Origin: Astyanax mexicanus
Taxonomy: Eukaryota > Chordata > Actinopteri > Characiformes > Acestrorhamphidae
NCBI RefSeq assembly: GCF_023375975.1
Contig: NC_064410.1
Span: 25,431,501-25,495,500, forward strand
DNA: 64,000 nucleotides
Direction: 5' to 3'
The notes below the pieces were generated by a model that made no database searches, was not told where the DNA came from, and was given only the letters and a program-made list of their open reading frames with translations. Shown here in pieces: positions 25,401 to 37,475 of the stretch. How positions within the stretch are numbered: position 1 is the first letter of the stretch; each line of letters opens with the position of its first letter. Made by a program: the position numbers and the translations under genes.

Positions 25401-26950
25401 AGCCAAAAAAAAGTTTTAAAAATTTTGGGACCAAAAAAATTTTGACCAAAAAAAAAGTACGAAAAATTTTGGGACCAAAAAAAATTTGACCCAAAAAAAT
25501 ATTCTAAAAATTTTGGGACCAAAAAAATTTTGACCCAAAAAAAAGTTCGAAAAATTTTTGGACCAAAAAAATTTTGACCCAAAAAAAAGTTCGAAAAATT
25601 TTGAGCCAAAAAAAAGTTTGAAAATTTTTGGGACCAAAAAAATTTTGACCAAAAAAAAAGTACGAAAAATTTTGGGACCAAAAAAATTTTGACCCAAAAA
25701 AAACTTCTAAAAATTTTGGGACCAAAAAAAATTTGACCTAAAAAAAAATTTGAAAAATTTTGGGACCAAAAAAATTTTGAGCCAAAAAAAAGTTTGAAAA
25801 ATTTTGGGACCAAAATAATTTTGAGCCAAAAAAAGTTTGAAAAATTTTGGGACCAAAAAAATTTTGACCCAAAAAAAACTTCTAAAAATTTTGGGACCAA
25901 AAAAAATTTGACCCAAAAAAAAATGTGAAAAATTTTGGGACCAAAAAAATTTTGAGCCAAAAAAAAGTTCGAAAAAATTTTGACCCAAAAAAATTTTGAG
26001 CCAAAAAAATTATGAAAAATTTTGGGACCAAAAAAATTTTGAGCCAAAAAAAAGTTCGAAAAATTTTGGGACCAAAAAAGTTTTGACCCAAAAAAAAGTT
26101 CGAAAAATTTTGGGACCAAAATAATTTTGAGCCAAAAAAAAGTTTGAAAAATTTTGGGACCAAAAAAATTTTGAGCCAAAAAAAAGTTTGAAAAATTTTG
26201 GGACCAAAAAAATTTTGACCCAAAAAAAACTTCTAAAAATTTTGGGACCAAAAAAAATTTGACCCAAAAAAAAATGTGAAAAATTTTGGGACCAAAAAAA
26301 TTTTGAGCCAAAAAAAAGTTCGAAAAAATTTTGACCCAAAACAATTTTGAGCCAAAAAAATTATGAAAAATTTTGGGACCAAAAAAATTTTGACCCAAAA
26401 AAAAATTTGAAAAATTTTGGGACCAAAAAAATTTTGAGCCAAAAAAAAGTTTGAAAAATTTTGGGACCAAAATAATTTTGAGCCAAAAAAAGTTTGAAAA
26501 ATTTTGGGACCAAAAAAATTTTGACCCAAAAAAAACTTCTAAAAATTTTGGGACCAAAAAAAATTTGACCCCAAAAAAATGTGAAAAATTTTGGGACCAA
26601 AAAAATTTTGAGCCAAAAAAAAGTTCGAAAAAATTTTGACCCAAAAAAATTTTGAGCCAAAAAAATTATGAAAAATTTTGGGACCAAAAAAAATTTGACC
26701 CAAAAAAAAATGTGAAAAATTTTGGGACCAAAAAAATTTTGAGCCAAAAAAAAGTTCGAAAAAATTTTGACCCAAAAAAATTTTGAGCCAAAAAAATTAT
26801 GAAAAATTTTGGGACCAAAAAAATTTTGAGCCAAAAAAAAGTTCGAAAAATTTTGGGACCAAAAAAGTTTTGACCCAAAAAAAAGTTCGAAAAATTTTGG
26901 GACCAAAATAATTTTGAGCCAAAAAAAAGTTTGAAAAATTTTGGGACCAA
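22435..26950. repeat. 2,280-bp tandem duplication, near identical
   Basis: Copies at about 22,435-24,714 and 24,715-26,950. The ATTATAAAAA monomer at 22,501 recurs at 24,781, and most sequence lines compared are identical at this offset. The second copy is one monomer shorter after about 26,380, where GAGCC-CTTCTA-GGGACC units are missing, giving a final offset of 2,236 bp. High identity implies a recent event. Confidence 0.86.
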
Positions 26951-27540
26951 AAAAATTTTGAGCCAAAAAAAAGTTTGAAAAATTTTGGGACCAAAAAAAT
27001 TTTGACCCAAAAAAAACTTCTAAAAATTTTGGGACCAAAAAAAATTTGACCCAAAAAAAAATGTGAAAAATTTTGGGACCAAAAAAATTTTGAGCCAAAA
27101 AAAAGTTTGAAAAATTTTGGGACCAAAATAATTTTGAGCCAAAAAAAGTTTGAAAAATTTTGGGACCAAAAAAATTTTGACCCAAAAAAAACTTCTAAAA
27201 ATTTTGGGACCAAAAAAAATTTGACCCAAAAAAAATGTGAAAAATTTTGGGACCAAAAAAATTTTGAGCCAAAAAAAAGTTCGAAAAAATTTTGACCCAA
27301 AAAAATTTTGAGCCAAAAAAATTATGAAAAATTTTGGGACCAAAAAAAATTTGACCCAAAAAAAAATGTGAAAAATTTTGGGACCAAAAAAATTTTGAGC
27401 CAAAAAAAAGTTCGAAAAAATTTTGACCCAAAAAAATTTTGAGCCAAAAAAATTATGAAAAATTTTGGGACCAAAAAAATTTTGAGCCAAAAAAAAGTTC
27501 GAAAAATTTTGGGACCAAAAAAGTTTTGACCCAAAAAAAA
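26408..27540. repeat. 656-bp tandem duplication
   Basis: Copies at about 26,408-27,063 and 27,064-27,540 (the second incomplete) share the AATAATTTTGAGCC, ATGTGAAAA and ATTATGAAAA monomers. The first copy has GACCCC-A7-TGTG where the second has GACCC-A8-TGTG. The duplication overlaps the 3' end of the 2,280-bp one, so it is a later or separate event. Confidence 0.78.
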
Positions 27541-29280
27541 GTTTGAAAAATTTTGGGACCAAAAAAATTTTGACCCAAAAAAAACTTCTAAAAATTTTGG
27601 GACCAAAAAAAATTTGACCCAAAAAAAAATGTGAAAAATTTTGGGACCAAAAAAATTTTGAGCCAAAAAAAAGTTCGAAAAAATTTTGACCCAAAACAAT
27701 TTTGAGCCAAAAAAATTATGAAAAATTTTGGGACCAAAAAAATTTTGAGCCAAAAAAAACTTCTAAAAATTTTGGGACCAAAAAAAATTTGACCCAAAAA
27801 AAAATTTGAAAAATTTTGGGACCAAAAAAATTTTGAGCCAAAAAAAAGTTTGAAAAATTTTGGGACCAAAATAATTTTGAGCCAAAAAAAGTTTGAAAAA
27901 TTTTGGGACCAAAAAAATTTTGACCCAAAAAAAACTTCTAAAAATTTTGGGACCAAAAAAAATTTGACCAAAAAAAATGTGAAAAATTTTGGGACCAAAA
28001 AAATTTTGAGCCAAAAAAAAGTTCGAAAAAATTTTGACCCAAAAAAATTTTGAGCCAAAAAAATTATGAAAAATTTTGGGACCAAAAAAATTTTGAGCCA
28101 AAAAAAAGTTCGAAAAATTTTGGGACCAAAAAAGTTTTGACCCAAAAAAAAGTTCGAAAAATTTTGGGACCAAAATAATTTTGAGCCAAAAAAAAGTTTG
28201 AAAAATTTTGGGACCAAAAAAAATTTGACCCAAAAAAATGTTCGAAAAATTTTGGGACCTAAAAAATTTTGACCCAAAAAAAAGTTCGAAAAATTTTGGG
28301 ACCAAAAAAATTTTGACCCAAAAAAAACTTCTAAAAATTTTGGGACCAAAAAAAATTTGACCAAAAAAAATTTTTTTTAAATTTTGGGACCAAAAAAATT
28401 TTGATCCAAAAAAAGTTCGAAAAAAATTTGACCCAAAAAATTTTTGACCCAAAAAAAACTTCGAAAAAATTTTGACCCAAAAAAATTTTGAGCCAAAAAA
28501 ATTTTGAAAAATTTTGGGACCAAAAAAATTTTGACCCAAAAAAAAGTTCGAAAAATTTTGGGACCAAAATAATTTTGAGCCAAAAAAAAGTTCGAAAAAT
28601 TTTGGGACTAAAAAAATTTTGACCCAAAAAAAAGTTTGAAAAATTTTGGGACCAAAATAATTTTGAGCCAAAAAAAAGTTTGAAAAATTTTGGGACCAAA
28701 AAAAATTTGACCCAAAAAAATATTCTAAAAATTTTGGGACCAAAAAAATTTTGACCCAAAAAAAAGTTCGAAAAATTTTGAGCCAAAAAAAAGTTTGAAA
28801 ATTTTTGGGACCAAAAAAATTTTGACCAAAAAAAAGTACGAAAAATTTTGGGACCAAAAAAATTTTGACCCAAAAAAAACTTCTAAAAATTTTGGGACCA
28901 AAAAAAATTTGACCCAAAAAAAAATTTGAAAAATTTTGGGACCAAAAAAATTTTGATCCAAAAAAAAATTTGAAAAATTTTGGGACCAAAAAAAATTTGA
29001 CCCAAAAAAAAATTTGAAAAATTTTGGGACCAAAAAAAATTTGACCCAAAAAAATGTTCGAAAAATTTTGGGACCAAACAAATTTTGACCCAAAAAAAAG
29101 TTCGAAAAATTTTGGGACCAAAAAAATTTTGACCCAAGAAAAAGTTCGAAAAATTTTGGGACCAAAAAAATTTTGAGCCAAAAAAAAGTTTGAAAAATTT
29201 TGGGACCAAAAAAATTTTGACCCAAAAAAAAATTCTAAAAATTTTGGGACCAAAAAAAATTTGACCCAAAAAAAAATGTG

Positions 29281-32200
29281 AAAAATTTTGGGACCAAAAA
29301 AATTTTGAGCCAAAAAAAAGTTCGAAAAAATATTGACCCAAAACAATTTTGAGCCAAAAAAATTATGAAAAATTTTGGGACCAAAAAAATTTTGAGCCAA
29401 AAAAAACTTCTAAAAATTTTGGGACCAAAAAAAATTTGACCCAAAAAAAAGTTCGAAAAATTTTGAGCCAAAAAAAAGTTTTAAAAATTTTGGGACCAAA
29501 AAAATTTTGACCAAAAAAAAAGTACGAAAAATTTTGGGACCAAAAAAATTTTGACCCAAAAAAAACTTCTAAAAATTTTGGGACCAAAAAAAATTTGACC
29601 CAAAAAAAATGTGAAACATTTTGGGACCAAAAAAATCTTGAGCCAAAAAAAAGTTCGAAAAATTTTTGACCCAAAACAATTTTGAGCCAAAAAAATTATG
29701 AAAAATTTTGGGACCAAAAAAATTTTGAGCCAAAAAAAACTTCTAAAAATTTTGGGACCAAAAAAAATTTGACCCAAAAAAAAGTTCGAAAAATTTTGAG
29801 CCAAAAAAAAGTTTTAAAAATTTTGGGACCAAAAAAATTTTGACCAAAAAAAAAGTACGAAAAATTTTGGGACCAAAAAAATTTTGACCCAAAAAAAACT
29901 TCTAAAAATTTTGGGACCAAAAAAAATTTGACCCAAAAAAAAATGTGAAAAATTTTGGGACCAAAAAAATTTTGAGCCAAAAAAAAGTTCGAAAAAATTT
30001 TGACCCAAAAAAATTATGACCCAAAAAAAACTTCGAAAAAATTTTGACCGCAAAAAATTTTGAGCCAAAAAAATTTTGGAAAATTTTGGGACCAAAAAAA
30101 TGTTGACCCAAAAAAAAGTTCGAAAAATTTTGGGACCAAAAAAATTTTGAGCCAAAAAAAAGTTCGAAAAATTTTAGGACCAAAAAAAAAGTTCGAAAAA
30201 TTTTGGGACCAAAAAAATTTTGAGCCAAAAAAAAGTTCGAAAAAATTTTGGCCCAAAAAAATTTTGAGCCAAAAAAAAGTTCGAAAAATTTTGGGACCAA
30301 AAAAATTTTGAGCCAAAAAAAAGTTCGAAAAATTTTAGGACCAAAAAAAAAGTTCGAAAAATTTTGGGACCAAAAAAATTTTGACCCAAAAAAAACTTCT
30401 AAAAATTTTGGGACCAAAAAAAATTTGACCCAAAAAAAAATTTGAAAAATTTTGGGACCAAAAAAATTTTGACCCAAAAAAAAGTTCGAAAAAATTTTGA
30501 CCCAAAAAAAACATCGAAAAAATTTTGACCCCAAAAAATTTTGAGCCAAAAAAATTTTGAAAAATTTTGGGACCAAAAAAAAAGTTCGAAAAATTTTGGG
30601 ACCAAAAAAATTTTGACCCAAAAAAAACTTCTAAAAATTTTGGGACCAAAAAAAATTTGACCCAAAAAAAAAATTGAAAAATTTTGGGACCAAAAAAATT
30701 TTGACCCAAAAAAAAGTTCGAAAAAATTTTGACCCAAAAAAATTTTGACCCAAAAAAAACATCGAAAAAATTTTGACCCCAAAAAATTTTGAGCCAAAAA
30801 AATTTTGAAAAATTTTGGGACCAAAAAAATTTTGAGCCAAAAAAAAGTTCGAAAAATTTTAGGACCAAAAAAAAAGTTCGAAAAATTTTGGGACCAAAAA
30901 AATCTTGAGCCAAAAAAAAGTTCGAAAAATTTTTGACCCAAAACAATTTTGAGCCAAAAAAATTATGAAAAATTTTGGGACCAAAAAAATTTTGAGCCAA
31001 AAAAAACTTCTAAAAATTTTGGGACCAAAAAAAATTTGACCCAAAAAAAAGTTCGAAAAATTTTGAGCCAAAAAAAAGTTTTAAAAATTTTGGGACCAAA
31101 AAAATTTTGACCCAAAAAAAAATTTGAAAAATTTTGGGACCAAAAAAATTTTGAGCCAAAAAAAACTTCGAAAAAATTTTGACCGCAAAAAATTTTGAGC
31201 CAAAAAAATTTTGGAAAATTTTGGGACCAAAAAAATGTTGACCCAAAAAAAAGTTCGAAAAATTTTGGGACCAAAAAAATTTTGAGCCAAAAAAAAGTTC
31301 GAAAAATTTTAGGACCAAAAAAAAAGTTCGAAAAATTTTGGGACCAAAAAAATTTTGAGCCAAAAAAAAGTTCGAAAAAATTTTGACCCAAAAAAATTTT
31401 GAGCCAAAAAAAAGTTCGAAAAATTTTGGGACCAAAAAAATTTTGAGCCAAAAAAAAGTTCGAAAAAATTTTGACCCAAAAAAATTTTGACCCAAAAAAA
31501 ACATCGAAAAAATTTTGACCCCAAAAAATTTTGAGCCAAAAAAATTTTGAAAAATTTTGGGACCAAAAAAATTTTGACCCAAAAAAAAGTTCGAAAAATT
31601 TTGGGACCAAAAAAATTTTGAGCCAAAAAAAAGTTTGAAAAATTTTGGGACCAAAAAAATTTTGACCAAAAAAAAAGTACGAAAATTTTTGGGACCAAAA
31701 AAATTTTGACCCAAAAAAAACTTCTAAAAATTTTAAGACCAAAAAAAAAGTTCGAAAAATTTTGGGACCAAAAAAATTTTGACCCAAAAAAAAGTTTGAA
31801 AAATTTTGGGACCAAAAAAATTTTGACTCAAAAAAAACTTCTAAAAATTTTGGGACCAAAAAAAATTTGACCCAAAAAAAAATTTGAAAAATTTTGGGAC
31901 CAAAAAAATTTTGACCCAAAAAAAAGTTCGAAAAAATTTTGACCCAAAAAAATTTTGACCCAAAAAAAACATCGAAAAAAATTTGACCCCAAAAAATTTT
32001 GAGCCAAAAAAATTTTGAAAAATTTTGGGACCAAAAAAATTTTGACCCAAAAAAAAAGTTCGAAAAATTTTGGGACCAAAAAAATTTTGAGCCAAAAAAA
32101 AGTTTGAAAAATTTTGGGACCAAAAAAATTTTCACCAAAAAAAAGTACGAAAAATTTTGGGACCAAAAAAATTTTGACCCAAAAAAAACTTCTAAAAATT

Positions 32201-35200
32201 TTAGGACCAAAAAAAAAGTTCGAAAAATTTTTGACCCCAAAAAATTTTGAGCCAAAAAAATTTTGAAAAATTTTGGGACCAAAAAAATTTTGACCCAAAA
32301 AAAGTTCGAAAAATTTTGGGACCAAAAAAATTTTGAGCCAAAAAAAAGTTCGAAAAAATATTGACCCAAAACAATTTTGAGCCAAAAAAATTATGAAAAA
32401 TTTTGGGACCAAAAAAATTTTGAGCCAAAAAAAACTTCTAAAAATTTTGGGACCAAAAAAAATTTGACCCAAAAAAAAGTTCGAAAAATTTTGAGCCAAA
32501 AAAAAGTTTTAAAAATTTTGGGACCAAAAAAATTTTGACCAAAAAAAAAGTACGAAAAATTTTGGGACCAAAAAAATTTTGACCCAAAAAAAACTTCTAA
32601 AAATTTTGGGACCAAAAAAAATTTGACCCAAAAAAAAATGTGAAACATTTTGGGACCAAAAAAATCTTGAGCCAAAAAAAAGTTCGAAAAATTTTTGACC
32701 CAAAACAATTTTGAGCCAAAAAAATTATGAAAAATTTTGGGACCAAAAAAATTTTGAGCCAAAAAAAACTTCTAAAAATTTTGGGACCAAAAAAAATTTG
32801 ACCCAAAAAAAAGTTCGAAAAATTTTGAGCCAAAAAAAAGTTTTAAAAATTTTGGGACCAAAAAAATTTTGACCAAAAAAAAAGTACGAAAAATTTTGGG
32901 ACCAAAAAAATTTTGACCCAAAAAAAACTTCTAAAAATTTTGGGACCAAAAAAAATTTGACCCAAAAAAAAATGTGAAAAATTTTGGGACCAAAAAAATT
33001 TTGAGCCAAAAAAAAGTTCGAAAAAATTTTGACCCAAAAAAATTATGACCCAAAAAAAACTTCGAAAAAATTTTGACCGCAAAAAATTTTGAGCCAAAAA
33101 AATTTTGGAAAATTTTGGGACCAAAAAAATGTTGACCCAAAAAAAAGTTCGAAAAATTTTGGGACCAAAAAAATTTTGAGCCAAAAAAAAGTTCGAAAAA
33201 TTTTAGGACCAAAAAAAAAGTTCGAAAAATTTTGGGACCAAAAAAATTTTGAGCCAAAAAAAAGTTCGAAAAAATTTTGGCCCAAAAAAATTTTGAGCCA
33301 AAAAAAAGTTCGAAAAATTTTGGGACCAAAAAAATTTTGAGCCAAAAAAAAGTTCGAAAAATTTTAGGACCAAAAAAAAAGTTCGAAAAATTTTGGGACC
33401 AAAAAAATTTTGACCCAAAAAAAACTTCTAAAAATTTTGGGACCAAAAAAAATTTGACCCAAAAAAAAATTTGAAAAATTTTGGGACCAAAAAAATTTTG
33501 ACCCAAAAAAAAGTTCGAAAAAATTTTGACCCAAAAAAAACATCGAAAAAATTTTGACCCCAAAAAATTTTGAGCCAAAAAAATTTTGAAAAATTTTGGG
33601 ACCAAAAAAAAAGTTCGAAAAATTTTGGGACCAAAAAAATTTAGACCCAAAAAAAACTTCTAAAAATTTTGGGACCAAAAAAAATTTGACCCAAAAAAAA
33701 AATTGAAAAATTTTGGGACCAAAAAAATTTTGACCCAAAAAAAAGTTCGAAAAAATTTTGACCCAAAAAAATTTTGACCCAAAAAAAACATCGAAAAAAT
33801 TTTGACCCCAAAAAATTTTGAGCCAAAAAAATTTTGAAAAATTTTGGGACCAAAAAAATTTTGAGCCAAAAAAAAGTTCGAAAAATTTTAGGACCAAAAA
33901 AAAAGTTCGAAAAATTTTGGGACCAAAAAAATCTTGAGCCAAAAAAAAGTTCGAAAAATTTTTGACCCAAAACAATTTTGAGCCAAAAAAATTATGAAAA
34001 ATTTTGGGACCAAAAAAATTTTGAGCCAAAAAAAACTTCTAAAAATTTTGGGACCAAAAAAAATTTGACCCAAAAAAAAGTTCGAAAAATTTTGAGCCAA
34101 AAAAAAGTTTTAAAAATTTTGGGACCAAAAAAATTTTGACCCAAAAAAAAATTTGAAAAATTTTGGGACCAAAAAAATTTTGAGCCAAAAAAAACTTCGA
34201 AAAAATTTTGACCGCAAAAAATTTTGAGCCAAAAAAATTTTGGAAAATTTTGGGACCAAAAAAATGTTGACCCAAAAAAAAGTTCGAAAAATTTTGGGAC
34301 CAAAAAAATTTTGAGCCAAAAAAAAGTTCGAAAAATTTTAGGACCAAAAAAAAAGTTCGAAAAATTTTGGGACCAAAAAAATTTTGAGCCAAAAAAAAGT
34401 TCGAAAAAATTTTGACCCAAAAAAATTTTGAGCCAAAAAAAAGTTCGAAAAATTTTGGGACCAAAAAAATTTTGAGCCAAAAAAAAGTTCGAAAAAATTT
34501 TGACCCAAAAAAATTTTGACCCAAAAAAAACATCGAAAAAATTTTGACCCCAAAAAATTTTGAGCCAAAAAAATTTTGAAAAATTTTGGGACCAAAAAAA
34601 TTTTGACCCAAAAAAAAGTTCGAAAAATTTTGGGACCAAAAAAATTTTGAGCCAAAAAAAAGTTTGAAAAATTTTGGGACCAAAAAAATTTTGACCAAAA
34701 AAAAAGTACGAAAATTTTTGGGACCAAAAAAATTTTGACCCAAAAAAAACTTCTAAAAATTTTAAGACCAAAAAAAAAGTTCGAAAAATTTTGGGACCAA
34801 AAAAATTTTGACCCAAAAAAAAGTTTGAAAAATTTTGGGACCAAAAAAATTTTGACTCAAAAAAAACTTCTAAAAATTTTGGGACCAAAAAAAATTTGAC
34901 CCAAAAAAAAATTTGAAAAATTTTGGGACCAAAAAAATTTTGACCCAAAAAAAAGTTCGAAAAAATTTTGACCCAAAAAAATTTTGACCCAAAAAAAACA
35001 TCGAAAAAAATTTGACCCCAAAAAATTTTGAGCCAAAAAAATTTTGAAAAATTTTGGGACCAAAAAAATTTTGACCCAAAAAAAAGTTCGAAAAATTTTG
35101 GGACCAAAAAAATTTTGAGCCAAAAAAAAGTTTGAAAAATTTTGGGACCAAAAAAATTTTCACCAAAAAAAAGTACGAAAAATTTTGGGACCAAAAAAAT

Positions 35201-35380
35201 TTTGACCCAAAAAAAACTTCTAAAAATTTTAGGACCAAAAAAAAAGTTCGAAAAATTTTTGACCCCAAAAAATTTTGAGCCAAAAAAATTTTGAAAAATT
35301 TTGGGACCAAAAAAATTTTGACCCAAAAAAAGTTCGAAAAATTTTGGGACCAAAAAAATTTTGAGCCAAAAAAAAGTTTG
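29281..35380. repeat. Block D core: 3,029-bp tandem duplication, near identical
   Basis: Copies at about 29,281-32,309 and 32,310-35,380. Markers TATTGACCC (29,331 and 32,359), GACCGC-A6, CATCGAAAA, GACCCC-A6, TTTTAGGACC-A9 and TTTTAAGACC all recur in order at 3,028-3,029 bp. I noticed only a few differences: GACCC against TAGACCC near 30,612/33,641, and small A-run changes near 29,600/32,640 and 32,049/35,078. The near identity over 3 kb marks this as one of the youngest amplifications in the window. The copies do not reach 36,690; see the next entry. Confidence 0.88.
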
Positions 35381-36690
35381 AAAAATTTTGGGACCAAAAA
35401 AATTTTGACCAAAAAAAAGTACGAAAAATTTTGGGACCAAAAAAATTTTGACCCAAAAAAAACTTCTAAAAATTTTAGGACCAAAAAAAAAGTTCGAAAA
35501 ATTTTGGGACCAAAAAAATTTAGACCCAAAAAAAAGTTCGAAAAAATTTTGACCCAAAAAAAAGTTCGAAAAATTTTGGGACCAAAAAAATTTTGAGCCA
35601 AAAAAAAGTTCGAAAAATTTTGGGACCAAAAAAATTTTGAGCCAAAAAAAAGTTCGAAAAAATTTTGACCCAAAAAAATTTTGAGCCAAAAAAATTTTGA
35701 AAAATTTTGGGAACAAAAAAATTTTGACCCAAAAAAAAGTTCGAAAAATTTTGGGACCAAAAATATTTTGACCCAAAAAAAAGTTCGAAAAATTTTAGGA
35801 CCAAAAAAAAAGTTCGAAAAATTTTTGGACCAAAAAAATTTTGAGCCAAAAAAAAGTTCGAAAAAATTTTGACCCAAAAACATTTTGAGCCAAAAAAAAG
35901 TTCGAAAAATTTTGGGACCAAAAAAATTTTGACCAAGAAAAAAGTTCGAAAAATTTTGGGACCAAAAAAATTTAGACCCAAAAAAAAGTTCGAAAAAATT
36001 TTGACCCAAAAAAAAGTTCGAAAAATTTTGGGACCAAAAAAATTTTGACCCAAAAAAAAGTTCGAAAAATTTTGGTACCAAAAAAATTTTGACCCAAAAA
36101 AAAGTTCGAAAAATTTTGGGACCAAAAAAATTTTGACCAAAAAAAAAGTTCGAAAAAATTTTGACCCAAAAAAATTTTGAGCCAAAAAAAAAGTTAGAAA
36201 AATTTTGGGACCAAAAAAATTTTGACCCCAAAAAAAGTTCGAGAAATTTTGGGACCAAAAAAAATTTGACCCAAAAAAAACTTCGAAACAATTTTGACCC
36301 AAAAAAAAGTTCGAAAAATTTTGGGACCAAAAAAATTTTGACCCAAAAAAAAGTTCGAAAAATTTTGAGACCAAAAAAGTTTTGACCAAAAAAAAAGTTT
36401 GAAAAATTTTGGGACCAAAAAAATTTTGACCCGAAAAAAAGTTCGAAAAAATTTTGACCCAAAAAAATTTTGAGCAAAAAAAAAGTTTGAAAAATTTTGG
36501 GACCAAAAAAATTTTGACCCAAAAAAAAATTTCGAAAAATTTTGGGACCAAAAAAATTTTGACCCAAAAAAAAGTTCGAAAAATTTTGGGACCAAAAAAA
36601 TTTTGACCCAAAAAAAAAGTTAGAAAAATATTGAACCCAAAAAAAACTTCGAAAAAATTTTGAGCCAAAAAAAAGTTCGAAAAATTTTGG
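35381..36690. repeat. Block D tail: transitional monomers
   Basis: This stretch mixes block D units (TTTTAGGACC-A9, AATATTTTGACCC) with GTTCGAGAAATTTTGGGACC, GTTAGAAAA, CTTCGAAACAATTTTG and AAAAATATTGAACCC units. It shows no clear long duplication with its neighbours. Nothing other than monomer variants is present. Confidence 0.7.
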
Positions 36691-36705
36691 GACCAAAAAA
36701 ATTTT

Positions 36706-36775
36706 GACCTAAAAAAAAAATTCGAAAAATTTTGGGACCAAAAAAATTTTGACCCCCAAAAAGTTCGAAAAATTT
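36706..36775. repeat. Direct (non-inverted) copy of the fold-back right-arm module
   Basis: GACCT, A10, TTCG, GGGACC and GACCCCC occur here in the same order as the right arm of the block B hairpins. The sequence to the left is ordinary plus-orientation array, so no hairpin forms. Equivalent copies start at 37,057 and 39,093. They show what the module looks like without the inversion. Confidence 0.82.
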
Positions 36776-37461
36776 TGACCCAAAAAAATTTTGAGCAAAA
36801 AAAAAATTGAAAAATTTTGGGACCAAAAAAATTTTGACCCAAAGAAAACTTCAAAAACATTTTGACCAAAAAAAAAGTTCGAAAAATTTTGGGACCAAAA
36901 CAATTTTGAGCCAAAAAAATTTTGAGCCAAAAAAAAGTTCGAAAAAAATTTGAGCCAAAAAAATTTTGAGCCAAAAAAAAAGTTCGAAAAATTTTGGGAC
37001 CAAAAAAATTTTGACCCAAAAAAAAGTTCGAAAAATTTTGGGACCAAAAAAATTTTGACCTAAAAAAAAAATTCGAAAAATTTTGGGACCAAAAAAATTT
37101 TGACCCCCAAAAAGTTCGAAAAATTTTGACCCAAAAAAATTTTGAGCAAAAAAAAATTTGAAAAATTTTGGGACCAAAAAAATTTTGACCCAAAGAAAAC
37201 TTCCAAAAAATTTTGACCAAAAAAAAAGTTCGAAAAATTTTGGGACCAAAACAATTTTGAGCCAAAAAAATTTTGAGCCAAAAAAAAGTTCGAAAAAAAT
37301 TTGAGCCAAAAAAATTTTGAGCCAAAAAAAATGTTCGAAAAATTTTGGGACCAAAAAAATTTTGACCAAAAAAAAGTTCGAAAAATTTTGGGACCAAAAA
37401 AATTTTGACCAAAAAAAAAGTTCGAAAAATTTTGGGACGAAAAAAAGTTCAAAAAAATTTT

Positions 37462-37475
37462 GACCCTTTTGAGCC
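37462..37475. repeat. GACCCTTTTGAGCC short-linker variant (six copies in block B')
   Basis: The A7 run normally found between GACCC and TTTTGAGCC is missing. Other copies start at 38,036, 39,498, 40,271, 40,755 and 41,374. I saw the variant nowhere else. It is always followed by an A6-TATTTG unit, so all copies descend from a single deletion and mark modules spread inside this block. Confidence 0.85.

Larger units (their letters stand above)
11941..29280. repeat. Block C: CTTCTAAAA / GTTTGAAAA / ATGTGAAAA / ATTATGAAAA monomers
   Basis: Junction variants CTTCTAAAA, GTTTGAAAA, ATGTGAAAA, ATTATGAAAA, GTACGAAAA and TATTCTAAAA, plus the core variant AATAATTTTGAGCC, recur in a fixed order. The module from GACCCAAGAAAAAGTTCG through ATTATGAAAA to TATTCTAAAA appears around 12.6, 16.0, 17.7 and 20.9 kb. 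Spacing varies because single monomers were gained or lost between copies. The CTTCTA variant creates a TAG on the minus strand, so spurious reading frames are shorter here than in blocks E and F. No gene-like sequence is present. Confidence 0.85.

Noticed and set aside
28245..28270. TTAGG-like telomeric repeats (TTTTAGGACC units here in blocks D to F, and AGGTC)
   Set aside because: These are isolated single-base variants of TTTTGGGACC or GGGTC. No tandem TTAGG, TTAGGG or TTTAGGG run occurs.
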